Source of the DNA: JAWPMT01 sp965267435
Lineage (GTDB): Bacteria; Bacteroidota; Bacteroidia; Cytophagales; Cyclobacteriaceae
DNA length: 64,000 bases
Direction of reading: 5' to 3'
Assembly (NCBI GenBank): GCA_965267435.1
Contig: OZ253960.1
Coordinates: 992,001 to 1,056,000 of the forward strand
The position numbers were made by a program, and so were the translations under genes. The notes under the pieces were generated by a model. It saw only the letters and a program-made list of their open reading frames with translations. It had not been told where the DNA came from and ran no database searches. Below are positions 45,166 to 54,497 of this stretch, one piece after another (position 1 is the first letter of the stretch; each line of letters opens with the position of its first letter).

Positions 45166-46848
45166 ATGCTCACCCCTAAACCAAACTCCCTCCTTGTTTT
45201 TGTTCTTGCGCTTTGCGGTCTCATGGCCTGCCAGAGTCGAAAACAGACTTCGCCGTCGCTGGCAGACATCGACTTTTTGCGGGGAGAGATTTCACTATGT
45301 GGTGGATCGGAATTTGGGGAAGTGAACTTTGCCCTCAATTGCAATGCTGCCTCGAAGGAAACATTTGACCTGGCCATCTCACTGCTGCATTCATTTGAGT
45401 ACGCAGATGCTGAAAAGGCCTTTGTCCAGGTGATCGATGTCGACCCTGAGTGTGCCATGGCCTATTGGGGAGTAGCCATGAGCATGTACCATGCGCTATG
45501 GCGGGCGCCAAGCCCCGAAGAATTAGAGAAAGGTTCGAAAATTATTGAGATCGCCGAAGGGCTATCCAAGACCACCAGGGAGACAGAATACCTGGCGGCC
45601 ATCGGTATCTATTATTCAGACTGGGAAAAAATCCCCAATGAGATCAGGGCCCAAAATATGGCACGGCAAATGGAGGCGATTTACAATAAATATCCGGATG
45701 ACACCGAGGCGGCTATTTTTTACGCGCTGGCTTTGCGATCAACCGCGGACCCCACTGACAAAAGCTACACAAAACAGAAAAAGGTGGGGAGTATCCTGGA
45801 ATCTATTTTCCCTGATCAGCCAGATCATCCCGGTATAGCTCACTATATCATTCACAACTATGATTATCCTGAGCTGGCACATTTGGCGCTGCCTACAGCA
45901 CGAAAATATGCTCAAATAGCGCCGTCCTCCGCCCACGCGCAGCATATGCCCTCCCATATTTTTACCCGTCTTGGGCTGTGGGATGAATCTATCCAGTCCA
46001 ACCTCAATTCTTCCTCTGCCGCAAGGTGTTATGCGGAAGAAAGCGGACTAGTGGGCAACTGGACCAGTGAGATCCACGCGCTGGACTATTTGTTTTATGC
46101 CTATTTGCAAAAAGGGGACAATGCCCATGCCAATGAACTCTTTCCCTATTTTGAGCAGATTGAACAGGTATCGGGTAACAACGCTTCTCTTTCCTACCCC
46201 TTTGCAGCCATACCCGCACGAATGGTACTGGAAAACAAGCAATGGTCAAAAGCTGCATCCCTGGGTCTTCACCAGGTAGAGATGGACTGGGAAATATGGC
46301 CTTGGGAGAAGTCCATTTATCATTTTGCACGAGTGCTGGGGGCTGCCCGTATCGGTGATGTCTCTTCAGCAGAAACTGACCTGGCGACAATGGAGGGACT
46401 TCGAGAATCACTTCTCTCTAGCAATGATCAATACAAGGCCAACCAGGTGGCCATCCAGATCAAGGCATCTCAGGCCTGGATCGAATATGCAAAGGGTAGT
46501 TCTTCGGAGGCCCTTGCCTTAATGAAGGAAGCTGCTGATATGGAAAACTCTACGGAAAAGCATCCCGTCACGCCGGGGGAGGTCTTACCAGCCCGAGAGC
46601 TTTTGGGCGATCTTCTAATGGAGCTGAATAAACCTGGCGACGCCCTGGTGGCCTACGAAAGAAGTCTCGAGCTAAGCCCTAACCGATTCAATGGAGTCTA
46701 TGGGGCAGCGAGCGCAGCCAAGGCATTGGGCGACCGGGACAAAGCGGCCACCTATTTTCAACAGTTGCTGGAGTTGTCGGAAGGAGTGGATAGCGATAGA
46801 GCTGAGCTGAATGAGGCCAGGGAGTTTGTACGACAGCACCAGACCTGA
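45166..46848 (+). CDS. TPR lipoprotein, paralogue 1
   Basis: About 560 residues from ATG 45166, which starts a lipoprotein signal (lipobox LMAC; upstream TTG 45118 is rejected). A CGGSEFGEVNFALNC segment follows, then tetratricopeptide-like helices (ADAEKAFVQVIDVDPECAMA). The middle has a conserved histidine cluster: HPGIAHYIIHNYD and HAQHMPSHIFTRLGLW. TPR repeats resume to the end (LVAYERSLELSPNRFNGVYG). The function of this His-bearing TPR family is not known. Its last 369 bases nearly duplicate those of the next gene. Confidence 0.82.
   Translation: MLTPKPNSLLVFVLALCGLMACQSRKQTSPSLADIDFLRGEISLCGGSEFGEVNFALNCNAASKETFDLAISLLHSFEYADAEKAFVQVIDVDPECAMAYWGVAMSMYHALWRAPSPEELEKGSKIIEIAEGLSKTTRETEYLAAIGIYYSDWEKIPNEIRAQNMARQMEAIYNKYPDDTEAAIFYALALRSTADPTDKSYTKQKKVGSILESIFPDQPDHPGIAHYIIHNYDYPELAHLALPTARKYAQIAPSSAHAQHMPSHIFTRLGLWDESIQSNLNSSSAARCYAEESGLVGNWTSEIHALDYLFYAYLQKGDNAHANELFPYFEQIEQVSGNNASLSYPFAAIPARMVLENKQWSKAASLGLHQVEMDWEIWPWEKSIYHFARVLGAARIGDVSSAETDLATMEGLRESLLSSNDQYKANQVAIQIKASQAWIEYAKGSSSEALALMKEAADMENSTEKHPVTPGEVLPARELLGDLLMELNKPGDALVAYERSLELSPNRFNGVYGAASAAKALGDRDKAATYFQQLLELSEGVDSDRAELNEAREFVRQHQT
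46432..46800 (+). repeat. near-identical 369 bp segment, copy 1
   Basis: Matches 48222-48590 with no gaps and about ten substitutions, all synonymous, so the 123 residues encoded are identical. The preceding parts of the two genes are far more diverged. Indicates gene conversion or very recent partial duplication. Confidence 0.9.
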
Positions 46849-46952
46849 TGGTCTGAGTCCTGGGCTGAGGGAAAATGTGGCAGCATAACCTTAGGATATA
46901 CATGGATTCTCAGCACTTTTTTACCCAGAATAACCTATTTAAAATCATTGAT

Positions 46953-48632
46953 ATGCCCACCCCTAAACCAACTTCTCTCACATTATCTATTCTTCTGCTC
47001 TGCGGCGTCATGGCCTGCCATAGCAGAAAATCAACCACGCCATCCCTTGCGGACATCAACCTCCTGCGTGGAGACATCGCACTGTGCGGTGGGTCCGAAT
47101 TTGGCGAGGTGAACTTCGCGCTGTCCTGCGATCCTGCCACTCAGGAGAGCTTTGACCTGGCGGTGTCGTTACTGCACTCTTTCGAGCACGTGGAAGCCGA
47201 GAAGGCTTTTGTGCAGGTGCTGGATATGGACCCGGACTGTGCCATGGCCTACTGGGGCATTGCCATGAGCAAGATCAGGCACCCGAAGTGGGCACCGAGC
47301 CTGCATGACTTTGAGGAAGGTCGGAAGATCCTGGAACTGGCTGCTACGGTGGATCAAACGGATCGGGAAAAGGAGTACATCAAGGCCGTCGCGGCATATT
47401 ATGACTACAAAGAGGAATACCACTCAGGAGATCATGAGATAAGGTCGAAGAAAATGGCCGAAAAGACTGGCGAGATCTATGAGCGCTACCCAGATGACAG
47501 AGAAGCAGCGATTCTTTACGCGATGACACTATTCACTACTGCCGATCCCGAAGACAAGACCTATGCTGACCAGCGGAGGGCGGGAAAGATCCTGGAATCG
47601 ATTTATCCCAACCAACCCAACCACCCGGGCATTGCGCATTATATCATTCATAATTACGACAATCCGGTGTTGGCGCACCTGGGCCTTAACTCGGCGAGGG
47701 AGTATGCCAAGATCGCTCCGGCCTCTGCCCACGCGCAGCACATGCCTTCGCATATCTTCACACGTCTCGGGCTATGGGATGAGTCGATCTCGTCGAACAT
47801 CAACTCCGCCAGCGCGGCGGTGTGCTATGCTGAGGCAACTCAGATGGAGGGGCACTGGGCGGAGGAGATCCATGCCATGGACTACCTGGTATATGCCTAT
47901 CTACAGAAGGGGGACAACGAGAATGCCAACGCCCAGCTCAGCTATTTGCAGAGCATGAAACTGCTGGAGGAAACCTCTGGCTACAATTTTATGGCCATAC
48001 CTGTTCGTGTCGTACTCGAAAACAAGCTATGGTCGGAGGCCGCAGCGCTCGAGTTTCAGGAAACGAACTTTGATATTGATGGTCATCCCTGGCCCAAGGC
48101 ATTGGTGCATTTTGCAAGGTCGCTAGGCGCAGCTCGATCAGGGAATCCCGAAATGGCGGAAAATGACCTCACCGTGCTTGAGACCTTGGAGCAGCAACTG
48201 CTGACGGACAAAAATGACCCTTACAAGGCCAACCAGGTGGCCATCCAGATCAAAGCATCTCAGGCCTGGATCGAATATGCAAAGGGTAGTTCTTCGGAGG
48301 CCCTTGCCTTAATGAAGGAAGCTGCTGATATGGAAAACTCGACGGAAAAGCATCCCGTCACGCCGGGGGAGGTCTTACCAGCCCGAGAGCTTTTGGGCGA
48401 TCTTCTAATGGAGCTGAATAAACCTGGCGACGCCCTGGTGGCCTACGAAAGAAGTCTAGAGCTAAGCCCTAACCGATTCAATGGAGTCTATGGGGCCGCG
48501 AGCGCAGCCAAGGCATTGGGCGACCGGGACAAAGCAGCTACATACTTTCAACAGTTGTTGGAGTTGTCGGAAGGCGTGGATAGCGATAGAGTGGAAGTGC
48601 AGGAGGCGAGGGCGTTTGTAGGGGCAATTTAG
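46953..48632 (+). CDS. TPR lipoprotein, paralogue 2
   Basis: About 559 residues from ATG 46953 with lipobox VMAC. Same architecture as the gene upstream: CGGSEFGEVNFALSC, a TPR run, HPGIAHYIIHNYD, HAQHMPSHIFTRLGLW and C-terminal TPRs. The N-terminal two thirds differ from paralogue 1 at many positions, while bases 48222-48590 are nearly identical. Tandem duplication with later homogenisation of the C-terminal part is the simplest account. Envelope-located; partner unknown. Confidence 0.82.
   Translation: MPTPKPTSLTLSILLLCGVMACHSRKSTTPSLADINLLRGDIALCGGSEFGEVNFALSCDPATQESFDLAVSLLHSFEHVEAEKAFVQVLDMDPDCAMAYWGIAMSKIRHPKWAPSLHDFEEGRKILELAATVDQTDREKEYIKAVAAYYDYKEEYHSGDHEIRSKKMAEKTGEIYERYPDDREAAILYAMTLFTTADPEDKTYADQRRAGKILESIYPNQPNHPGIAHYIIHNYDNPVLAHLGLNSAREYAKIAPASAHAQHMPSHIFTRLGLWDESISSNINSASAAVCYAEATQMEGHWAEEIHAMDYLVYAYLQKGDNENANAQLSYLQSMKLLEETSGYNFMAIPVRVVLENKLWSEAAALEFQETNFDIDGHPWPKALVHFARSLGAARSGNPEMAENDLTVLETLEQQLLTDKNDPYKANQVAIQIKASQAWIEYAKGSSSEALALMKEAADMENSTEKHPVTPGEVLPARELLGDLLMELNKPGDALVAYERSLELSPNRFNGVYGAASAAKALGDRDKAATYFQQLLELSEGVDSDRVEVQEARAFVGAI
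48222..48590 (+). repeat. near-identical 369 bp segment, copy 2
   Basis: Counterpart of 46432-46800. The match starts at TACAAGGCC and ends at TAGCGATAGA in both; outside these points the proteins diverge abruptly. Confidence 0.9.
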
Positions 48633-48855
48633 GATTCATGTTTTGGAGTAATAGCGCTTGTCCTGCTATTGAATTTTCAATGTGATGAAATCGCTCCTCG
48701 TTCGAGTTAGATCTTGACATTTTCCACCGCTCGGAGCATGACGGAGTTCAAAGCGGCAGTCATCAAAGGACTCTCGGCCCCCCGATCATCTAAAGGGAAA
48801 AATGAGGTACAAAAACCCGCACATCGATTTATCAACATTGCTTTAATTCGTAGTG

Positions 48856-49803
48856 ATGAGGATTATCCTGATGGCAATAGTGCTACTCCTGTTTCAAGGC
48901 ACTGATGTGTGGCGAATCGCAGCCAATGATGGACCGTCCCCCCGGTATGTCAATCAAATCGTGAGTACGGGCGAAAGCCTTCTCCTTTTTGGTGGGAAGC
49001 ACAGCGATAGCGATGGATTTGATGATTTGTGGGAATGGAAGGAAGGACAGTGGCAGCTGCTTGGAAATGGGGCCAGCAAACGATGGGATCACAGTTGCGT
49101 GTACATGGGGAATCGGAATCAGTTAATGCTTTTCGGTGGTCGGGCGTTCAGGGAAACAGGAGGCGAGGAGGAGCGCGTCGATTTGAATGAAAGCTGGGTG
49201 TATGCCAATGAGGAATGGGAGCGATTGGCTATCGATGGTCCAGGCGCGAGAAGTTCCCATGGTATGGCCTATCTCGCCGAGAAACAGCAAGTGACTTTAT
49301 TCGGGGGAAGGAATGGGAGAGACTTGTTGGGAGACACGTGGACTTTTGATGGTGAGGCGTGGTCCCAATTGCAGATTGATGGACCTTCGAATCGCTATGG
49401 CCATGCCATGGCCTATGATCTGGCATCGAAAAGGGTCTATCTTTTTGGTGGCTTTGATGGCGACCGTCTTCTGGACGATTGGTGGGCATTTGATGGAGAG
49501 ACGTGGAAGGAAATCGAGGTGTCGGTGAAACCTGCTGCAAGGATGGCGCACGCGATGCAGTTCGATCAGGAAGGAAATGGCGTATTGTTTGGAGGTTGGG
49601 ACGATTCCAATCAGGTGTCCAATGAACTGTGGGTTTGGAGCAATGGAGCCTGGGAGCAGCGTAGTACCGAAAACGCACCGCAGGCCAGGTTATCTTGCGC
49701 CCTTGGATATGACGCTATGAATGACGAATTGATTTTATTTGGTGGAAGTACTGGTTTTGGAGAGGGGTTCCTGTCCGAGACCTGGGCCCTGAGTCTGCAG
49801 TAG
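48856..49803 (+). CDS. Kelch-repeat beta-propeller protein, exported
   Basis: About 315 residues. ATG 48856 (or GTG 48853) begins a short signal. Six Kelch-like blades are marked by LLLFGGKHS, LMLFGGRAF, VTLFGGRNG, VYLFGGFDG, GVLFGGWDD and LILFGGSTG, each preceded by a W-rich strand. This makes one complete propeller without other domains. Probably protein or glycan binding outside the cytoplasm. Confidence 0.85.
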   Translation: MRIILMAIVLLLFQGTDVWRIAANDGPSPRYVNQIVSTGESLLLFGGKHSDSDGFDDLWEWKEGQWQLLGNGASKRWDHSCVYMGNRNQLMLFGGRAFRETGGEEERVDLNESWVYANEEWERLAIDGPGARSSHGMAYLAEKQQVTLFGGRNGRDLLGDTWTFDGEAWSQLQIDGPSNRYGHAMAYDLASKRVYLFGGFDGDRLLDDWWAFDGETWKEIEVSVKPAARMAHAMQFDQEGNGVLFGGWDDSNQVSNELWVWSNGAWEQRSTENAPQARLSCALGYDAMNDELILFGGSTGFGEGFLSETWALSLQ

Positions 49804-49852
49804 CTTACTGACAATCGGATTACTGAGATCTATTACACTTACTACTTAGCTT

Positions 49853-51850
49853 ATGAAACCCACGTTCGCATTCTTCCTTGTTACCTTTTTGATGATGTCT
49901 TGCGCCGACCTGGAGCAAGCCAGCTCCTACGACGCCATCGACTACAGTCTGTACTTTGGTGACAACAAGGCTGGCTTCCTCAAGAGCGCCCGGCTTGAGG
50001 ATGGCACGTACCAATACATCTTCGAGTTCAACGACCGGGGCAGGGGACCACACCTCGAGGAAACGATCAAATTGGACCGGAATGGCCTGCCGGAGTTTCT
50101 ACAGGTACTTGGGCATAACTATCTGAAAGACACGGTCAGTGAGACCTTTAGCGTGAGTGACGGTGTAGCGGCATGGAAGAGCACTTCTGAGGACGGATCG
50201 AAGGCCATCGACCAACCCGCCTACTACGTTGGGGTAAACAGCACCGTCGGCAACACTGAGCTATTGCTTCGCAAGCTTCTTGAAGACGGAGGGACCATGG
50301 CCCTTTATCCCAACGGGCAGGTCACGATATCCGATATCGACGAAATATCAATCGGCGACAGCCTGGACCTCAAGCTTCTGGAAGTCGTTGGCTTTAGCTT
50401 CTCACCATTTTATCTGTGGTTCGACACCGACCATCGCCTGTTTGCTGCTCCGTCCACCTGGCTCTCCATCGTGAGAGATGGCTACGAGGAACTGTCGCCG
50501 CAGCTTTTGGAGATACAAACCAACAAGGAAAAGGAGTATTACCTGAAGACCGCCAGAGAGCAAACGGAGACACCCGAAGGCAAGGTTGGCATTGCCAATG
50601 CGAATGTCTTCGACGCCAACACGGGTGAGATCATTAACAACCAGCATGTCATCATCGATGGCAATGTCATAGAGCGCATACTGGACGGTAGCGAGGAAGT
50701 GCCTGAAGTGGCCATCCTAATCGATGGCACCGATCACACGCTGATGCCGGGACTATTCGATATGCACACGCATTTGAGCCGGTCGCAAGGCATTCTCAAT
50801 TTGGCCGCGGGCGTGACCTCTGTCAGGGACCTCGCCAATTCCTTCGATCTACCTGAGGTGCGGGATGATTTCGATGCCAATACAGTCCTGGGTCCCAGGA
50901 TCTTGACGCTGTGCGGTTTTATTGATCAGGCGGGACCGTACGCCGGGCCGATTGGCAAGATCGTCAGCACATTGGATGAGGGTTTGGAGGCCATTGACTT
51001 TTACAAGGAACGCAACTATGATCAGATCAAACTGTACAGTTCCATCGATCCGGACTGGGTGGCACCATTGACTGCCAAGGCCCATGACCTTGGGCTGCGG
51101 GTTTCGGGACACATTCCAGCCTACATGCTGGCGGAGCAGGCCGTGAGGGATGGCTACGATGAGATTCAGCACATCAACATGATCGCGTTGAACTTCATGT
51201 CAGATACCATCGATACACGGACACCTTTGCGATTTTCGATGATAGGGGAGCATGCTCATGCTATTGACGTCCAGGGCACTGCATTTCAATCCTTCATTGC
51301 ATTACTGAAGTCGAGGAACATCGTTGTCGATCCCACGGTGGGGATTTTTGAAGGGATGTTGACCGCCAAAGCGGGGGAACCCGACCCCCAGATGGCCGAA
51401 GTGCTCGATCGGTTGCCGATACAGGTGAGCAGGGGATATTACTCTGGTGGATTGCCGATCCCGGAAGGCGGCGAGCTGAGGTACAAGCAATCCTACGAGA
51501 AGCTCCTGGAGATGATCAAGGCCTTGTACGATGCGGGGATTACGATCGTACCTGGAACAGATGCCATGCCGGGCTTCGCGCTGCACAAGGAGCTGGAAAA
51601 CTATGTCCGTGCGGGTATCTCCGCTTCGGAAGTGCTCCAAATGGCCACGATCACTTCTGCCAAAGTCACCGGCTATGGTGATCGACTGGGATCTATCGCG
51701 CAAGGCAAGTGGGCTGACGTCATTCTGGTCAAAGGCAATCCAGTGGAAAACATCAGCGACATCCGCCGGGTGGTGTGCACCATTAAGGACGGCAATATCT
51801 ACCGTCCGCAGTCCATGTATGAGGCGATTGGCGTGAAGCACTTTGAGTGA
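49853..51850 (+). CDS. amidohydrolase with N-terminal extra domain, lipoprotein
   Basis: A 665-residue protein with lipobox MSC (Cys16-17 region). Residues about 20-230 are a beta-rich domain I do not recognise (YSLYFGDNKAGFLKSA). Then an imidazolonepropionase-like amidohydrolase: LMPGLFDMHTHLSR (metal HTH), GHIPAYM and DEIQHINM (His ligands), VPGTDAMPG (catalytic Asp) and GKWADVILVKGNPVENI at the end. Distant relative of the partial gene at base 1. Substrate unknown; the next lipoprotein gene starts within 50 bases. Confidence 0.85.
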   Translation: MKPTFAFFLVTFLMMSCADLEQASSYDAIDYSLYFGDNKAGFLKSARLEDGTYQYIFEFNDRGRGPHLEETIKLDRNGLPEFLQVLGHNYLKDTVSETFSVSDGVAAWKSTSEDGSKAIDQPAYYVGVNSTVGNTELLLRKLLEDGGTMALYPNGQVTISDIDEISIGDSLDLKLLEVVGFSFSPFYLWFDTDHRLFAAPSTWLSIVRDGYEELSPQLLEIQTNKEKEYYLKTAREQTETPEGKVGIANANVFDANTGEIINNQHVIIDGNVIERILDGSEEVPEVAILIDGTDHTLMPGLFDMHTHLSRSQGILNLAAGVTSVRDLANSFDLPEVRDDFDANTVLGPRILTLCGFIDQAGPYAGPIGKIVSTLDEGLEAIDFYKERNYDQIKLYSSIDPDWVAPLTAKAHDLGLRVSGHIPAYMLAEQAVRDGYDEIQHINMIALNFMSDTIDTRTPLRFSMIGEHAHAIDVQGTAFQSFIALLKSRNIVVDPTVGIFEGMLTAKAGEPDPQMAEVLDRLPIQVSRGYYSGGLPIPEGGELRYKQSYEKLLEMIKALYDAGITIVPGTDAMPGFALHKELENYVRAGISASEVLQMATITSAKVTGYGDRLGSIAQGKWADVILVKGNPVENISDIRRVVCTIKDGNIYRPQSMYEAIGVKHFE

Positions 51851-51890
51851 CTTAACTGGTCTTAACTATCTTACTGAAAACCTTGTAGTT

Positions 51891-52409
51891 ATGATCATGA
51901 AAAAAGGCCTTGGTTTCTTCCGCCGATTCAGTATTCATGGAGCACTGTTATCTCTCGCAATTCTTGCCTCCTGTACCCAGTCTGCACCGGAGAGCCCGGA
52001 CATCATCGGTGAAGACTTTCCTGAGGCGCAAGAGGAGATTCGAGCGGCCGTAGCAGCCATTGTGCGGGATGCCGAGACCGCAAACCTCGACGGCTTGAGG
52101 GACAGCCACCTTGTGAGCGACAAGTTCACAAAGTTTGGTCCCAGAGGGTTTGAAAGGCAAGACGTGGAGCAGACCAATAGCTCTGAATTGGCATTTTTTG
52201 GTAAGGCCTCCAACTACCGGGAGGAAGTAAGAGGTCTGAAGGTCGACGTGTTCGGTGATGTGGGGATCGCCACCTACTATCGCTCCGTGACCTATGAACA
52301 AGATGGGGAGCAGGCAAGTGGAAGTCTCCGTCAGACGCTCGTGTTTGTGAAAACTGCAGACGGTTGGAAGATCGTGCATGAGCATGGGAATAGAGAGGTG
52401 AAGGAATGA
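51891..52409 (+). CDS. SnoaL/DUF4440-like lipoprotein
   Basis: About 172 residues from ATG 51891 (or ATG 51897); the lipoprotein signal ends with ILASC. The mature part is the NTF2-like cone fold: AIVRDAETANLDGLRDSHLV, the strand RGLKVDVFGDVGIATYY and TLVFVKTADGWKIVHEHGN, the usual DUF4440/SnoaL ending. Such proteins are small lyases, isomerases or binding proteins. Located between the amidohydrolase and the propeller lipoprotein, likely co-transcribed. Confidence 0.82.
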   Translation: MIMKKGLGFFRRFSIHGALLSLAILASCTQSAPESPDIIGEDFPEAQEEIRAAVAAIVRDAETANLDGLRDSHLVSDKFTKFGPRGFERQDVEQTNSSELAFFGKASNYREEVRGLKVDVFGDVGIATYYRSVTYEQDGEQASGSLRQTLVFVKTADGWKIVHEHGNREVKE

Positions 52410-52449
52410 CTTGAATACCATCGGATTGCCACCTTCATATGGTCGTAGG

Positions 52450-53508
52450 GTGAGAGCTGTAAGCATCTCGCTGCTTGCTTTGTCGGTACTGATCGCATCC
52501 TGTTCCCAGAACAGACGGGAGACTCGTGAAGCACCAGGCGTTGAGGAGTCACGCCCGCTGCTCACCTTTACTACTGGGATCCGATCGATTTTTGAGGATA
52601 GTAAAGAACGCCTGTGGATAGGAAGCCACAACGAAGGCGTGGCGGTTTACAATGGGGCGGATGTGACTTACTTCGATACTGAGGATGGGTTGAGTCATTC
52701 GCAGGTAAGAAACATCTACGAAGATCAACTCGGAACGGTGTGGTTCGAAACCGGTGAAGGAATCAGCTATTATGATGGAGCGGGAGTAGTAACATTCTCC
52801 CAGCGCGATTACTCGGCGAAGCATGCGTGGTCTGAGCAACCCGGCGATCTGTGGTTCAAAGGTGATGAAATGGTGGGCCACAATGCGTCGGAGGGACATC
52901 CCGGCGCCTATCGGTACGACGGGCAAAAGATGTCGTATTTGACGTTTCCCATTGAAGTAGCAGTCGGAGACGAAAACTACTACTCTATCACCACACCTTT
53001 CGTTCGGGGTCAGGGAGGTGTGCTCTGGTTTGGGACGTACGGTGCGGTCTTCGGCTATGATGGTACTGACTTTACCATCATCGACAACGACTACGCCGGA
53101 CGCACCGAAGAGACGAGCTACCTGCATATTAGAGATATCATGGAAGACAGCAAGGGCAATCTGTGGATCGGAAACAATGGCATTGGCGTGCTGAAGTATG
53201 ACGGTGACCGGGTAATCGACTTTACACAGGAAATGCAGTTGAAGAAAGAACAGTCCCTCGGCAATCCACTGGATAGGGTCTTCTCCATCGGTGAGGGTGC
53301 AAACGGCAATATTTGGTTCGGTACTTACCTATCTGGGGCCTGGCGTTACGACGGCCAGACCATGACCAACTTCACGGTGGAGGAAGGCCTACCAAGCAAG
53401 CAGATCTGGACGATCTACACGAGCAAGCAAGGTGAGCTATTGCTAGGGGGCGCCGAACCAAGCGGTGTTTATCGATTCAATGGCCTTCGGTTTGAAAGGG
53501 TGTATTGA
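52450..53508 (+). CDS. two-component-regulator-type propeller lipoprotein
   Basis: About 352 residues. GTG 52450 starts a lipoprotein signal (SVLIASC); TTG 52411 is an alternative start directly after the upstream stop. Repeats of the Reg_prop type are visible: IFEDSKERLWIGSHNEG, IYEDQLGTVWFETGEG, IMEDSKGNLWIGNNG and ANGNIWFGTY. In hybrid two-component systems these propellers form the periplasmic sensor; here no kinase domain is attached, so it is a free-standing glycan- or ligand-binding propeller. Confidence 0.8.
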   Translation: MRAVSISLLALSVLIASCSQNRRETREAPGVEESRPLLTFTTGIRSIFEDSKERLWIGSHNEGVAVYNGADVTYFDTEDGLSHSQVRNIYEDQLGTVWFETGEGISYYDGAGVVTFSQRDYSAKHAWSEQPGDLWFKGDEMVGHNASEGHPGAYRYDGQKMSYLTFPIEVAVGDENYYSITTPFVRGQGGVLWFGTYGAVFGYDGTDFTIIDNDYAGRTEETSYLHIRDIMEDSKGNLWIGNNGIGVLKYDGDRVIDFTQEMQLKKEQSLGNPLDRVFSIGEGANGNIWFGTYLSGAWRYDGQTMTNFTVEEGLPSKQIWTIYTSKQGELLLGGAEPSGVYRFNGLRFERVY

Positions 53509-53667
53509 GTCTCCTCCGGACGAACTGATCGGCTCCACAGTTGAGTTGACACTCCTTCAAGACTAATCATTCTCACGATTTACGGAATACCGCAACAGGC
53601 TACGCAGGAGTTGTGATAATCAATTTTTGTCCGTGGACCGCTGATTGGAAATTGGCATCAACAACAA

Positions 53668-53907
53668 ATGAAGATGATGCTTACTCTAATGAATCTGTAC
53701 ATCCTCCTCATCATGATTCAAGTCTGGTGGTGGAGAAGCGACAATGCAAAACTTTTCGCCGCTGACAAATGGGTGGCTCCCGGTAGGTGGAGGATCCTAA
53801 CAGCTCCACTGACCGCTTTTTTTACACATCCCATAGATCAATACGCACGTCTGCGCCCATTCAGCCTCAGATCGTTCGGTCAAAAACTAAAGATCTTATT
53901 CGGATGA
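53668..53907 (+). CDS. small hypothetical membrane protein at head of lipid operon
   Basis: A 79-residue open frame: hydrophobic N-terminus (MMLTLMNLYILLIMIQVWWW) and a basic C-terminus. Its stop TGA (53905-53907) overlaps the ATG of the phosphotransferase gene, which supports it as real and translationally coupled. No family recognised. A shadow frame cannot be fully excluded because there is no Shine-Dalgarno-like sequence. Confidence 0.45.
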   Translation: MKMMLTLMNLYILLIMIQVWWWRSDNAKLFAADKWVAPGRWRILTAPLTAFFTHPIDQYARLRPFSLRSFGQKLKILFG

Positions 53908-54497
53908 TCTCTGTTTATGGCCTTAAGCCTGCTTTTCAAAAGTTGCTGCAACCGGCATTGCGTGGGCTGCGGAAAGTTGGCGTGAGCCCCAATCAAATTA
54001 CCATCGTGTCCGTGTTGCTATCGATCGCGATGGGCTATGGTGTATTGCAACACCAGCAACACCCTATAGCGCTCCTGCTGGTCCCAATAGGTTATCTGTT
54101 CCGGATGGGTCTCAATGCGCTTGATGGTATGATGGCCCGGCAGTACCACATGCAGAGTCAACTGGGGGAGGTTCTCAATGAATTGGGTGATGTGGTGTCT
54201 GATATCGCCATCATCTTTCCTTTCGTCATAGTACCCGGCATCAGTCCCGTCATCATTGTGGCCTTTGGCGTTTTGGCCATTCTCAATGAATTTGCCGGGC
54301 TACTCGGCAAGGCGCTTGGTAAAGAAAGGCGCTATGACGGTCCTATGGGGAAGAGCGACCGTGCCTTGTTCATTGCTCTCTATTGCCTCGTGGCCTACTT
54401 CTGGGTAGGGATCGAGGTGTATGCCAATGCCCTCTTTGGTGTGGCTGCCGGTCTCGTTGTCCTCAGCACGCTGATTCGGCTTCAAAAGGCGCTCTGA
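53904..54497 (+). CDS. CDP-alcohol phosphatidyltransferase family protein (YnbA-like)
   Basis: A 197-residue integral membrane enzyme. The family motif D-x2-D-G-x2-A-R-x8-G-x3-D-x3-D reads N71-ALD74GMMAR79 ... G88EVLN92ELGD96, so two of the four metal-binding Asp positions are Asn. It keeps the fold's hydrophobic helices. The family joins a CDP-activated lipid or alcohol to an alcohol acceptor. Neighbouring CdsA-, PlsC- and SMR-like genes fit a complete alternative phospholipid pathway; the E. coli ynbA-ynbB pair is similar (from memory). Acceptor unknown. Confidence 0.85.
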   Translation: MISVYGLKPAFQKLLQPALRGLRKVGVSPNQITIVSVLLSIAMGYGVLQHQQHPIALLLVPIGYLFRMGLNALDGMMARQYHMQSQLGEVLNELGDVVSDIAIIFPFVIVPGISPVIIVAFGVLAILNEFAGLLGKALGKERRYDGPMGKSDRALFIALYCLVAYFWVGIEVYANALFGVAAGLVVLSTLIRLQKAL

